DNA from: Bog-756 sp963837805
GTDB lineage: Bacteria; Actinomycetota; Acidimicrobiia; Acidimicrobiales; RAAP-2
Assembly (NCBI GenBank): GCA_963837805.1
Contig: CAWIOU010000023.1
Span: 186,001-250,000 of the forward strand
DNA length: 64,000 bases
Direction of reading: 5' to 3'
The notes under the pieces were generated by a model that was not told the DNA's origin, did not search any database, and saw only the letters and a list, made by a program, of their open reading frames with translations. This document shows positions 52,511 to 61,373 of this stretch, piece by piece. Position 1 is the first letter of the stretch. Each line of letters starts with the position of its first letter. Position numbers and translations under genes: made by a program.

Positions 52511-52544
52511 ACAATAGTTGACACTGGACCGTATCAACTATTGT
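52511..52544. promoter_or_regulatory. Perfect inverted repeat and overlapping divergent promoters
   Basis: ACAATAGTTGA (52511-52521) and TCAACTATTGT (52534-52544) are perfect 11-base arms around a 12-base spacer. Plus strand: TTGACA (52518-52523), 15 bases, TATTGT (52539-52544), leading to the TetR gene. Minus strand: TTGATA (52537-52532), 15 bases, TATTGT (52516-52511), leading to the P450 gene. Both promoters thus occupy the same 34 bases. A TetR dimer bound to the repeat would be expected to shut off both directions. The 15-base spacing is shorter than the ideal 17. Confidence 0.75.
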
Positions 52545-52580
52545 GGATCCTAGAGTGGCCGAGGCCGCCCATCAACTTCC

Positions 52581-53189
52581 ATGAACCCTCCAGTCACCCG
52601 ACCCTTCCGGGGGGTCAGCGCAGCAGAACGAAGGCAGACCAGGCGCCGGCAGCTGGTGGACGCCGCCTTCGAGCTGATCGGCACCCGTGGCGCGGCCGGG
52701 CTGGGTGTCGGGGAGGTCTGTGCCGCCGCCCGGCTGACCAAGCGGTACTTCTACGAGAGTTTCGGTTCCATCGACGAGTTGAGCGCCGCCGTCGTCGATC
52801 ACGCCATCGCCATCATGGTCGAGCACACCGAACCCTTCCGACCGGGGGAGCCGGGTGGTTCCGTGCGCCTGGGCATCGAGGCGTTCGTGGGATCGCTGCT
52901 CGACGACCACCGCCTGGCCCGGGTCCTGATCACCGAGACCCAGGCCGGTGCCCTCAGCCGGTTCCGGGGCCGGATCGTGGAGGTCGGAGTGGCGTCGCTC
53001 CTCCCCGTCGACCGGTTGGCCGAGACCGAGTCGCTCGACCACCGGCGATTCATCGCCTACGCGCAGATCGGTGCCCTGGGCGAGATCTGCCTCGCCTGGC
53101 ACCAGGGGACCTTGGCCTTGGGACGGGACGAACTGGTCGACCGCCTGGTCGACCTCTTCGCCCGCATCGCCGGTTCCCCACCCTCCTGA
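52581..53189 (+). CDS. TetR-family transcriptional regulator
   Basis: The 202-residue protein has an N-terminal helix-turn-helix (RQLVDAAFELIGTRGAAGLGVGEVCAAARLTKRYFYESFGSIDEL, about 23-67) with the recognition helix near LTKRYFYESF. A variable ligand-binding domain follows. It is divergent from the P450/MDR operon across the inverted repeat, so it most likely represses itself and that operon until a lipid-like or other P450 substrate binds. No clear Shine-Dalgarno precedes ATG 52581, so expression is probably low. Confidence 0.9.
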   Translation: MNPPVTRPFRGVSAAERRQTRRRQLVDAAFELIGTRGAAGLGVGEVCAAARLTKRYFYESFGSIDELSAAVVDHAIAIMVEHTEPFRPGEPGGSVRLGIEAFVGSLLDDHRLARVLITETQAGALSRFRGRIVEVGVASLLPVDRLAETESLDHRRFIAYAQIGALGEICLAWHQGTLALGRDELVDRLVDLFARIAGSPPS

Positions 53190-53223
53190 GCGCGACAGGT
53201 TCCCGGCGCGCCAACCGTCGGAC

Positions 53224-54000
53224 CTACCGCGCCGATCCTGCCGGGGCGCTGTCGTTGTAGCCCAGCAGGCGCCAGCGGCCGTCGTCGACCTCCCAGGTGG
53301 TCATCGAGGCGTGGTCGGTACGCAGTTGGAGACGGGCCCCCTCGAGCCCCCCGGCCACGGGCAGCTTGGACAGCAGCGAGGCCTCGATCACCCCGGCGTG
53401 GCAGGCCACCACCACCAGCTGCCCGGGATGGTCGACGGCCAGCTTGTCCAGTGACGCAGACACCCGGTTGACGAACCCGGTCCAGCTCTCGCCCCCCGGG
53501 GCGATGGGCTGCCCCGGGTCGTCGTCCCAGTCGAGGGCGCCGAACCGGTCGGTGAACTCGCTCCAGGACAGCCCGTCGGCGTCGCCGGGATGGAGTTCGC
53601 ACAGGCCGCACTCGGTGACCACGTCGAGGGGAGGTTCATCCGAGCCGGGCTCGAGGCGGCGGAGGGCCGGGGCCAGCAGCTCGGCGGTCTCGACGGCCCG
53701 GGGCAGCACGCTGGCATAGAGGGCGTCGGTCCCGGCCAGCTCCCCGGAGGCGGCCAGCCGGTCCCGCAACCCTTCGACCTGGGCGCGGCCACGGTCGGTC
53801 AACCCCCGGCAGCCGAGCGGTCCCCCGCACACGCCCGACACGTTGCACACCGCCTCCCCGTGCCGCACCAGCACCATCCGGGCCGCCGTGACCGGGGGGT
53901 GGGGGGACATGGTCCGGATCCCATAGGGCGGGGGTGTGGCCGCGGTGGACCCCTCGCCGGCCCCGGAGAGGGCGTCGAACCCGCTCGAGCCGCCGGTCAT
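53224..54000 (-). CDS. Histidine phosphatase (phosphoglycerate mutase-like)
   Basis: The protein is 258 residues from ATG 54000. It has the phosphohistidine motif MVLVRHGEAV (His47), DALYASVLPRAVETAELL and the second catalytic His in VVVACHAGVIEASLL. These are typical of the broad histidine phosphatase branch, whose substrates range from sugar phosphates to proteins. The first 40 residues are a low-complexity extension. ATG 54000 overlaps the stop of the VWA gene (ATGA), so it is the last gene of that operon. The substrate is unknown. Confidence 0.85.
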   Translation of the reverse strand: MTGGSSGFDALSGAGEGSTAATPPPYGIRTMSPHPPVTAARMVLVRHGEAVCNVSGVCGGPLGCRGLTDRGRAQVEGLRDRLAASGELAGTDALYASVLPRAVETAELLAPALRRLEPGSDEPPLDVVTECGLCELHPGDADGLSWSEFTDRFGALDWDDDPGQPIAPGGESWTGFVNRVSASLDKLAVDHPGQLVVVACHAGVIEASLLSKLPVAGGLEGARLQLRTDHASMTTWEVDDGRWRLLGYNDSAPAGSAR

Positions 54001-55490
54001 GCCAACTCGCCGACGAACTGCTCGAGCTGGCGGAGGGTGCGGCACTCGACCACGTCGTCGCAGTGGAGGGCGTACTCGCCGACGATCGAGTCGCCCGAGT
54101 CCCAGTAGGCGCGGGGCTCGGGGTTGAGCCAGTAGACGTGGCGGGCCCGGGCCTGCAGCTCCTTGACCACCCAGGCCTGGGAGGCGTGGTAGTTGTTGCG
54201 GGCGTCACCGAGCAGGAGCACGCTCGATCGGGGGGTGATCTCCTCGCCCCATCGCTCCCAGAACACGGTGAGCGCATGTCCGTAGTCGGAGTGGCCGTCC
54301 ACCCAGATGACGTCGGCCTCGGTGTTGATCCGGTGCACCGCGTCGGCGGGATCGTCGGTGCCTTCGAAGAAGCGGGTGACCTCGTCGATCCCGTCGATGA
54401 ACACGAAGCTGCGCACCTTCGAGAACTGGGTGCTGATGGCGTGGACCAGATGCAGGGTGAAGCGGGCGAACGAGGCCACCGAACCGGAGATGTCGGCGAT
54501 CACCACGATCTCGGGCTTGGACGGCCGCGGATAGCGGAACTTGGGCTCGACGGGCACCCCTCCGGTGGAGAGGGAGTGGCGCACCGTGGAGCGGAAGTCG
54601 AGCGGTCCTTTGCGACCGTGGCGCCGCTTGCGGGCCAGGCGGACGGCCAGCTTGCGGGAGAGCGGCTGGAGCGACTTGCGCAGCGCCACCAGCTCCTCGC
54701 GGGTGGCGTGCATCACGTCGATGTCCTCGGGCAGCGGCTTGCGCAGCGACTTGGCCAGCGCCTCACTCCCCCGGTCGGCCACCAGCCGCCGCCGGATCTC
54801 GTTCTCGATCTCGTGCCGCAGCTGGTCGATACGCGACTGGTACTCGTCGCGCAGCAACCGCTCCTCCAGCGCGGTCAGCGTGGCCATCGGTTCGCCCGGC
54901 CCCGGGGGCGAGTCGTCGTTGAGCGAGGAGGTCGTGGCCCGGGCGGCATCGACCAGCCGTTCCAGCACGCGGTCGAGGTCGAGGTTCCGCAGCGTCCGGT
55001 AGAGGTAGTAGGTCCCCCCCACCGGCCGGCCCGCCTCCATGCCCGCGTAGCGCGACACCGCCTGCCTGGCCACGGCGGCCACCATGGCGTCGTTGGCCCC
55101 GAGCAGCGCCTTGTACAACAGGTCGGCGAGCTCCTCGGGGGTCATCCCCTCCTGGCCACCGCCACCGCCGCCCCGTCCCTGGCCCCGCCGGTCGCCCGAG
55201 CCGGCCATCCCGCCCGCCTCGGCGTCGGACCCGGCGTCGGCCCCGTCGGCGTCCTCGTCGATCCGGTACTCCGGCCCCCGCAGCGAGAAGTAGATCTCGA
55301 ACGCGGTCTCGTAGGCCCGCCAGTGGGACGACGACTTCACCAGGCTGGCCCCGAGGGTGTACTTGATCGCCTCGCGGTCCTCCATGGGCACATGGGTGAG
55401 GGCCTCGGCGGCATCGAGGTGCTCGGTGAGGGAGACCGGGATCCCCGCGGCGCGGAGCTCGGCCACGAAGCCGGTGAGAAGGTCGAGCAC
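53997..55490 (-). CDS. CoxE-like protein with VWA domain
   Basis: The 497-residue protein has a helical N-terminal region (LLTGFVAELRAAGIPVSLTEHLDAAEAL), a Gly/Asp-rich linker at about 80-115, and a C-terminal von Willebrand A domain. Its MIDAS begins at ADISGSV near residue 332; the loop VDGHSDYGHAL and LLLGDARNN provide further ligands. CoxE-type proteins work with a MoxR ATPase, which lies 15 bases upstream here, to mature or remodel metalloenzymes or membrane complexes. No CO dehydrogenase genes are near, so the client is unknown. Confidence 0.85.
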   Translation of the reverse strand: MLDLLTGFVAELRAAGIPVSLTEHLDAAEALTHVPMEDREAIKYTLGASLVKSSSHWRAYETAFEIYFSLRGPEYRIDEDADGADAGSDAEAGGMAGSGDRRGQGRGGGGGGQEGMTPEELADLLYKALLGANDAMVAAVARQAVSRYAGMEAGRPVGGTYYLYRTLRNLDLDRVLERLVDAARATTSSLNDDSPPGPGEPMATLTALEERLLRDEYQSRIDQLRHEIENEIRRRLVADRGSEALAKSLRKPLPEDIDVMHATREELVALRKSLQPLSRKLAVRLARKRRHGRKGPLDFRSTVRHSLSTGGVPVEPKFRYPRPSKPEIVVIADISGSVASFARFTLHLVHAISTQFSKVRSFVFIDGIDEVTRFFEGTDDPADAVHRINTEADVIWVDGHSDYGHALTVFWERWGEEITPRSSVLLLGDARNNYHASQAWVVKELQARARHVYWLNPEPRAYWDSGDSIVGEYALHCDDVVECRTLRQLEQFVGELA

Positions 55491-55505
55491 GGCGGTACCC
55501 GGCGA

Positions 55506-56450
55506 TCAGTCCGGGGTTTCCACCCCGGCCAACTCCTTGGCTGCCCGGTCGATGTCGGATTGGTACTTGAGCAGGATGTGGAGCGTGTCCCGGGCCTGGT
55601 CGACGTCGATCGACTCGACCCCGAGCACCACCAGGGTCCGGGCCCAGTCGAGCGTCTCGGACACCGACGGGTCCTTCTTGAGGTCGAGGGTGCGGATCGA
55701 CCGCACGATGCGGGCCACCTGGTCGGCCAGGGCCTGGCTGATGCCGGGCACCCGGGTCTCGATGATGGCCCGCTCGCGGTCGAGCTGGGGATAGTCGATG
55801 TGCAGGTAGAGGCAGCGGCGCTTCAACGCCTCGGACAGCTCGCGGGTGTTGTTGGAGGTGAGGAAGACCAGGGGTATCTGGGTGGCCCGCACGGTGCCGA
55901 GCTCGGGGATCGACACCTGGTACTCGGAGAGGATCTCGAGCAGCAGGGCCTCGGTCTCGAGCTCCACCCGGTCCACCTCGTCGACCAGCAGCACCACCGG
56001 CTCCGGCGACCGGATCGCCTCCAGCAGCGGCCTGGTCAGGAGGAACTCCTCGGAGAAGATGTCCTCCTCGAGCTCCTGCCAGGTCTGGCCGGAGTCGGCC
56101 TGGATGCGCAGCAGCTGCTTCTTGTAGTTCCACTCGTAGAGGGCCTTGGACTCGTCCAGCCCCTCGTAGCACTGGAGACGGATCAGCCGGCTGCCGGTCA
56201 GGCGGGCCACCGATTTGGCCAGCTCGGTCTTGCCGGTGCCGGCCGGCCCCTCGACCAGGACCGGCTTGGCCAGGCGGTCGGCCAGGAAGACGACGCCGGC
56301 GATCCCCTCGTCGGCCAGGTACTGCACACCGGCCAGGCCCTGACGGACGTCGTCGATGGAGTCGAACCGGGGGGCACCGGCCACCGGGAATCCCGAGGTG
56401 ATCCCCTCGGACGGATCGAGCGCACCGGCACCGGCCGTCACCCCGGTCAT
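55506..56450 (-). CDS. MoxR-family AAA+ ATPase
   Basis: The 314-residue protein has Walker A GPAGTGKTE (68-76), Walker B VVLLVDEVDR near 150-160, sensor 1 FLTSNNTREL and an arginine-finger region LKRRCLYLHIDYP. MoxR ATPases act as chaperones together with VWA proteins, and the CoxE-like gene is 15 bases downstream. ATG 56450 overlaps the proA stop (ATGA). The frame upstream is open through proA in another phase and is not coding. Confidence 0.92.
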   Translation of the reverse strand: MTGVTAGAGALDPSEGITSGFPVAGAPRFDSIDDVRQGLAGVQYLADEGIAGVVFLADRLAKPVLVEGPAGTGKTELAKSVARLTGSRLIRLQCYEGLDESKALYEWNYKKQLLRIQADSGQTWQELEEDIFSEEFLLTRPLLEAIRSPEPVVLLVDEVDRVELETEALLLEILSEYQVSIPELGTVRATQIPLVFLTSNNTRELSEALKRRCLYLHIDYPQLDRERAIIETRVPGISQALADQVARIVRSIRTLDLKKDPSVSETLDWARTLVVLGVESIDVDQARDTLHILLKYQSDIDRAAKELAGVETPD

Positions 56451-57703
56451 GACCGCACCTGCCCGTTGCCCGACACCACGTACCTGACCGAGGTCAGCTC
56501 CCGCAGCCCCATCGGCCCCCGGGCGTGGAGCTTCTGGGTGGAGATGCCGATCTCCGCCCCCAGTCCGAGCTCTTCCCCGTCGATGAACCGGGTCGACGCG
56601 TTGACCAGCACGGCGGCCGCGTCCACCTCCCTGGTGAACCGGTCGGCGGCGGCCAGGTCGCCGGTGACGATGGCCTCCGAGTGGCCCGAGCCGTAGCGGG
56701 CGATGTGGTCGATGGCCCCGTCGAGGTCGTCGACCACGGCCACCGACATGGTCAGGCCCAGGAACTCGGTGGCGAAGTCGTCCTCGGTGGCCGTCCCCGC
56801 CTCGGGAAGGACGGCGCGGGTGGCGGCGTCGCCCAGCAGGGTGACCCCGTGGAGGGCGGCGGCGGCCCTCGGGAGGAAGGTGCCGGCCACGTCGCGATGG
56901 ACGAGGAGGGTCTCGGCGCTGTTGCACACACCGGGCCGGTGGGTTTTGGCGTTGACCACGATGGCCTCGGCCATGGCCAGGTCGGCGGCCCGGTCCACGT
57001 AGACGTGGCAGTTCCCCGCCCCGTCGATCACCGAGGGCACCGTGGCGTGCTCGAGGACCGACGCCACCAGTGAGGGGCCGCCCCGCGGGATCAGGCAGTC
57101 GATGAACCCGTCGAGCTGCATGAACTCGACGGCCGAGGCCCGACTGGTGTCCTCCACCAGCCCGACGGCGTCGGCCGGGAGGCCGGCCTTCTCCAGTCCG
57201 TCCCGCAGGACGGCGGCGACGACCAGGTTGGAGGTCACCGCCGACGACGAGCCCCGGAGGAGCACGGCGTTCCCCGACTTGAGGCACAACCCGGCGGCGT
57301 CGCTGGTCACGTTGGGCCGGTTCTCGTAGATGATCCCGACCACGCCCAGGGGGACCCGGACCCGCTCGACCCGCAGGCCGTTGGGCCGCACCCACCCGTC
57401 GACCACCTCGCCGACCGGGTCGGGCAGACCGGCCACCTTTCGCAGCCCGGCGGCCATCCCGGCCACCCGGGCCCGGTCCAGCCGGAGCCGGTCGAGGGAG
57501 GTGGCATCGGCCCCGGACCGCTCGGCCCGTTCGACGTCGATGGCGTTGCCCTCGAGGACCCGGTCGGCCCGCTGCTCGAGCAGGTCGGCGGCCCGGAGGA
57601 GGGACTCGTCGCGGGCGCCCGAGGAGGCCCGGGCCAGGACCCGGCTGGCCGACTGGGCCCGGCGGGCGAGATCGACCATGGGGGAAGAAGGGCTGGACGG
57701 CAC
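56447..57703 (-). CDS. proA: Glutamate-5-semialdehyde dehydrogenase
   Basis: ProA reduces glutamyl-5-phosphate to the semialdehyde in proline synthesis. The 418-residue protein has the aldehyde-dehydrogenase fold: VPLGVVGIIYENRPNVTSDAA, LLRGSSSAVTSN, the GFIDCLIPRGG loop and the catalytic Cys in THRPGVCNSAETLLVH. It ends VNASTRFIDGEELGLGAEIG and HARGPMGLREL. ATG 57679 (MVDLARRAQS) may be the real start, since the first eight residues are Ser/Pro-rich. It lies 66 bases after proB and is coupled to the MoxR gene. Confidence 0.95.
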   Translation of the reverse strand: MPSSPSSPMVDLARRAQSASRVLARASSGARDESLLRAADLLEQRADRVLEGNAIDVERAERSGADATSLDRLRLDRARVAGMAAGLRKVAGLPDPVGEVVDGWVRPNGLRVERVRVPLGVVGIIYENRPNVTSDAAGLCLKSGNAVLLRGSSSAVTSNLVVAAVLRDGLEKAGLPADAVGLVEDTSRASAVEFMQLDGFIDCLIPRGGPSLVASVLEHATVPSVIDGAGNCHVYVDRAADLAMAEAIVVNAKTHRPGVCNSAETLLVHRDVAGTFLPRAAAALHGVTLLGDAATRAVLPEAGTATEDDFATEFLGLTMSVAVVDDLDGAIDHIARYGSGHSEAIVTGDLAAADRFTREVDAAAVLVNASTRFIDGEELGLGAEIGISTQKLHARGPMGLRELTSVRYVVSGNGQVRS

Positions 57704-57769
57704 CGTCTCAGCGTACTTCCCGGCGTTCGCATCCCCGCACCCCGGGGTCGGGGGCGGCCATTGTCACCG

Positions 57770-58900
57770 TCAGTCGAGCACGACCAGGTCGTCCCGGTGG
57801 ACCACCTCACGCGAGGCCTCGTCGGGCAGCTCGTCGGACCGCCGTCCCGCCCATGCGGCCACCGTGGACGAGTCCTGGCGCACCAGGCCCTTGGCGAACA
57901 CGGCACCGTCGGGACCGGCGATCTCGACGGCGTCGTCGATGGTGAACGGGCCGCGGACCGAGATCACGCCGGCGGGCAGCAGGGACCGGCCCCGTTCGAC
58001 CAGGGCGCGCCGGGCCCCGGCGTCGACCACGACCGTCCCCGAGGACCGGACGGCGAAGGCGATCCACAGCTTGCGGGCCGGGAGCCGGCGGACCTGGGGC
58101 CGGAACCTCGTGCCCACCCCGGGCACCGACCCGGTCGCCGCGGCCAGGACGCCGGGCCGGGAGGCGTCGGCGATGACCGCCTCGACCCCCGACCACACGG
58201 CGATCCGTGCTGCGGCCAGCTTCGAGCCCATCCCGCCGCTGCCCATCGAGGAGCCGGGTCCGCCGGCGATGCGCTCGAGCTCGTGGTCGATCTCCACCAC
58301 CTCTTCGATCAGCGAACCGCCGTCGGTCCGCCGGGGGTCCTCGGTCAACAGGCCGGCGGTGTCGGTCAGCAGCACGAGCTGGTCGGCCCGCACCAGATGG
58401 GCGACCAGGGCGGCCAGCCGGTCGTTGTCCCCGAACCGGATCTCCTCGTCGGCCACGGCGTCGTTCTCGTTGACCACCGGGACCACGCCGAGATCGAGCA
58501 GCCGGCCGAGCGTCTGGCGGGCGTGCAGGTACTGGCTCCGGTGCACGAAATCGAGCGGGGCCAACAGGACCTGGCCGGCGGTGAGGCCATGCCGGCCCAA
58601 GGCGTCGCTCCACACCTGCATCAGGCGGTGCTGGCCGACGGCGGCCACGGCCTGGAGCGTGGCCAGGTCGGTGGGCCGCGGCCGGTCCGGAGCCAGGGCG
58701 GTCCAGCCGGCGGCGACCGCCCCCGAGGTCACCACCACCACCCGGAGGCCCTCGGCCCGGGCCCCGGCCACCTCCCCGCTCAGCTTGTCGATGGCGTCGC
58801 CGTCCACCCGGCCCGAGCCGGTGGTGACCGAGGACGAGCCGATCTTGACCACGACGGTCCGGCCCGTGGTCGATCCCGACCTGAAGGTGCCGCCGCTCAC
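57770..58900 (-). CDS. proB: Glutamate 5-kinase
   Basis: ProB phosphorylates glutamate in the first step of proline synthesis and is usually feedback-inhibited by proline. The 376-residue protein has the amino-acid-kinase domain: VVVKIGSSSVTTG, VTSGAVAAGW, VVNENDAVADEEIRFGDNDRLAALVA and GSGGMGSKLAAARIA. A C-terminal PUA domain follows from about 285. It overlaps the obgE stop by four bases, so obgE-proB-proA form a coupled unit. Confidence 0.95.
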   Translation of the reverse strand: MSGGTFRSGSTTGRTVVVKIGSSSVTTGSGRVDGDAIDKLSGEVAGARAEGLRVVVVTSGAVAAGWTALAPDRPRPTDLATLQAVAAVGQHRLMQVWSDALGRHGLTAGQVLLAPLDFVHRSQYLHARQTLGRLLDLGVVPVVNENDAVADEEIRFGDNDRLAALVAHLVRADQLVLLTDTAGLLTEDPRRTDGGSLIEEVVEIDHELERIAGGPGSSMGSGGMGSKLAAARIAVWSGVEAVIADASRPGVLAAATGSVPGVGTRFRPQVRRLPARKLWIAFAVRSSGTVVVDAGARRALVERGRSLLPAGVISVRGPFTIDDAVEIAGPDGAVFAKGLVRQDSSTVAAWAGRRSDELPDEASREVVHRDDLVVLD

Positions 58901-60198
58901 GACCGCCGTCGCCGTCCGGGCCGGTCTCCGGTGAACTCGGGCTGGTCGCGGTACCAGATGAAGGAGAGCTCACCGATGTGGACGACGTCGCCGTCGCGGG
59001 CCCCGGCCCGGGCCAGGGCCCGGTCCACGCCGATCCGGCGCAGCCGCCCCTGGACGTAGTCGGCGGCCTCGTCGGTGGTGATGTCGTTGAGAGCCACGGC
59101 CCGCTCGGCCACCCGTCCCTCCACCCGGAACTCACCGTCCGCGATGCGCTCGACGGTGAACCCCTCGGGCAGCGGCCGATGGATCACCACCTCTCCCTGG
59201 TCCTCGGGTTCGACCGAGCGGGCCTCGGTCACCAGGCCGGTGAGCCTCCCCACCAGCTCGGTGATGCCCTGACCGGTCACGGCCGAGATGGCCACGTCCG
59301 GACGGAGGGCCCCGAAGCCTTCACCCGCCTCTCCGGCCATGTCGATCTTGGACCCGACCACCAGCCGGGGCCGCTCGATCAGATCGGGCTGGTAGCGCTC
59401 GAGCTCGTCGAGCAGCACGCGGTGCTGCTCGACCGGTGAGACGCCGGTGACCGGATCGAGCTCGACCAGGACCACCAACACCCGTGACCTGGTGATGTGG
59501 CGGAGGAACCGGTGGCCGAGCCCCTTGCCGTCGGCCGCCCCCTCGACCAATCCGGGGATGTCGGCCACCGTGAAGGTGGAGCCGTCGTCGGTCCGCACCA
59601 CGCCCAGGTTGGGCTCGAGGGTGGTGAACGGGTAGTCGGCGATCTTGGGCCGGGCCGCCGAGATCCGGGAGATGAGGGTGCTCTTGCCCACGTTGGGGAA
59701 CCCGACCAGGGCCACGTCGGCGACCAGGGCCAGTTCGAGGTCGTACCACTGCTCGTGGCCCTTCTCCCCCTGCTCGGCGAAGGCCGGTGCCCGCCTCCGG
59801 TTGGTGAGGAAACTGGCGTTGCCCCGCCCGCCGCGGCCACCTTGGCCGGCCAGCCACCGGTCGCCCGGCCTGACCAGGTCCACCAGGACCGACCCGCCCG
59901 GCCCCCGGGCCCGGGTGCCCACCGGCACCGGCACCTCGAGATCGGCGCCGTTGGCCCCGTGCTTCTTCTTGCCACCCCCGTGACCACCGTCGCCGCCCCG
60001 GCGATGGGGGTGGTCGCGGAAGCCCAGCAGCGACGACTGGTTGGTGGTGGCCACCATCCACACGTCGCCTCCCCGCCCGCCGTCGCCGCCGTCGGGACCG
60101 CCTTTGTCGACGTGTGCCTCCCGCCGGAAGGCGACCGCGCCGGCCCCGCCGTCGCCCGCCTTCACATGGAGTTGCGCCTCGTCGACGAAGCCGGACAT
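58897..60198 (-). CDS. obgE: GTPase ObgE/CgtA
   Basis: Obg is an essential GTPase linked to 50S assembly and the stringent response. The 433-residue protein has the glycine-rich Obg domain (1 to about 157; DEAQLHVKAGDGGAGAVAFRRE), then the G domain with GFPNVGKST (G1), DIPG (G3) and SKID (G4). The C-terminal OCT domain is about 340-425. It lies between a tyrosine-phosphatase gene and proB, downstream of rplU-rpmA as is usual for obg. Confidence 0.96.
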   Translation of the reverse strand: MSGFVDEAQLHVKAGDGGAGAVAFRREAHVDKGGPDGGDGGRGGDVWMVATTNQSSLLGFRDHPHRRGGDGGHGGGKKKHGANGADLEVPVPVGTRARGPGGSVLVDLVRPGDRWLAGQGGRGGRGNASFLTNRRRAPAFAEQGEKGHEQWYDLELALVADVALVGFPNVGKSTLISRISAARPKIADYPFTTLEPNLGVVRTDDGSTFTVADIPGLVEGAADGKGLGHRFLRHITRSRVLVVLVELDPVTGVSPVEQHRVLLDELERYQPDLIERPRLVVGSKIDMAGEAGEGFGALRPDVAISAVTGQGITELVGRLTGLVTEARSVEPEDQGEVVIHRPLPEGFTVERIADGEFRVEGRVAERAVALNDITTDEAADYVQGRLRRIGVDRALARAGARDGDVVHIGELSFIWYRDQPEFTGDRPGRRRRS

Positions 60199-60246
60199 GG
60201 CCCGATCCTACTGACCGACCGTCTGCCCCCGGCAGAAACCGCCTGC

Positions 60247-61038
60247 TCAGGCCGGGACAAGCACCGCCTGACGGAGGCGGGCCACCGCATCGGTCACCCC
60301 GAGCGACTCGGCCAGGGCCTCGTAGCCGCCGTAGCGCGAGCCGATGGCGGCCAGGAACTCCTCCATCGTCTCGGGCATGACCTTGAGGACGGCGGGCGCG
60401 TGGCGCTCCACCTCGTCGGCGGCGTCGGGGTACTCGGCTTTCAGGTGCTCGAGGAGGCGCACCATGGCCTCGGCACTGAGGATGTAGTCCTCCACGATGG
60501 TCTCGTCGGGAACCCCCATGAAGGCCAGGATCAGTGCCGAGAGGACCCCGGTCCTGTCCTTGCCGGCACTGCAGTGGAAGACGGTGGGGAGCGAACCCGC
60601 TGTGCCCAGGACCTCGAAGGCGGCGCGCAGCGCCGGTGCGCCCCGGGAGACCATGTCCAGGTAGCGGGCGGCCACGTAGGAGGCCTCCCGCCACGACGGC
60701 ATCTCCTCGGTCGACGGGAGCACGTCGGTGAGCGGCAGGTCGACGTAGCGGACCGGCACCTGCTCGACCGGGAACCGGCCCCGCTGCTCGGCCTCGTCCA
60801 CCGTGCGCAGGTCGATGACCGTGGTCACCCCCAGGTCGATCAGCCGACGGTGGTCGTCCGGGCTCAGACGGTGGAGGCCGTCGGCCCGGAACAGGCGCCG
60901 CCACCCGACCTGGCGACCGTCCCGGGTCCGGTAGCCGCCCAGGTCACGGAAGTTGACGCACCCATCGAACTCGAGGGTGCGGGTGAACGCCGACTCGGGC
61001 GGCTCGGGCTGCGACGGGGCGACGCCGGTTGCGGACAT
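60247..61038 (-). CDS. Tyrosine/serine protein phosphatase (MptpB/IphP-like)
   Basis: The 263-residue protein has the Y_phosphatase3 layout: FDGCVNFRDLGGYRTRDGRQVGWRRLFRADGL near 24-55, and VTTVIDLRT. The catalytic loop HCSAGKDRTG at 155-164 carries Cys156 and Arg162. The DRTG ending and the following helix match the atypical lipid/protein phosphatases such as MptpB. No signal peptide is present, so it acts in the cytoplasm unless exported otherwise. It is inserted between rpmA (59 bases) and obgE (48 bases), two genes that are usually adjacent. Confidence 0.88.
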   Translation of the reverse strand: MSATGVAPSQPEPPESAFTRTLEFDGCVNFRDLGGYRTRDGRQVGWRRLFRADGLHRLSPDDHRRLIDLGVTTVIDLRTVDEAEQRGRFPVEQVPVRYVDLPLTDVLPSTEEMPSWREASYVAARYLDMVSRGAPALRAAFEVLGTAGSLPTVFHCSAGKDRTGVLSALILAFMGVPDETIVEDYILSAEAMVRLLEHLKAEYPDAADEVERHAPAVLKVMPETMEEFLAAIGSRYGGYEALAESLGVTDAVARLRQAVLVPA

Positions 61039-61097
61039 GGTGCGGATCGTACCGTCTGGCTCCGGTGCCGGATCCGGCGGCGGGCCGCCGGTGGTGC

Positions 61098-61352
61098 TCA
61101 GTCGCCGGCGACCACGTCGACCAGTTTGCGCCCCTTGCGGCTGGTGAAGTGGACCGTGCCGTCCGACAGGGCGAACAGCGTGTCGTCGCCACCCAGGCCG
61201 ACGTTGTGGCCGGGGTGGAATTTGGTGCCCCGCTGCCGGACCAGGATGGCCCCGGCCCGCACCGTCGTTCCGCCGAAGGCCTTGACGCCCAGCCGCTGCG
61301 CGTTCGAATCGCGCCCGTTGCGGGTCGAGCCGCCACCTTTGGTCTTTGACAT
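61098..61352 (-). CDS. rpmA: 50S ribosomal protein bL27
   Basis: bL27 sits near the peptidyl-transferase centre. The 84-residue protein begins SKTKGGGSTRNGRDSNAQRLGVK and continues RAGAILVRQRGTKFHPGHNVGLGGDDTLF, the usual sequence. There is no N-terminal cleavage extension as seen in Firmicutes. It follows rplU after 21 bases. Confidence 0.96.
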   Translation of the reverse strand: MSKTKGGGSTRNGRDSNAQRLGVKAFGGTTVRAGAILVRQRGTKFHPGHNVGLGGDDTLFALSDGTVHFTSRKGRKLVDVVAGD

Positions 61353-61373
61353 GCTGCGACTACTCCTTGTCCT

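Noticed and set aside
52486..52524. P450 start at ATG 52524
   Set aside because: The ATG lies inside the inverted repeat and upstream of the inferred transcription start. GTG 52485 has a perfect AGGAGG at good spacing.
61039..61097. Terminator or promoter between rpmA and the phosphatase gene
   Set aside because: The 59-base gap shows no hairpin with a U-run and no clear -35/-10 pair.
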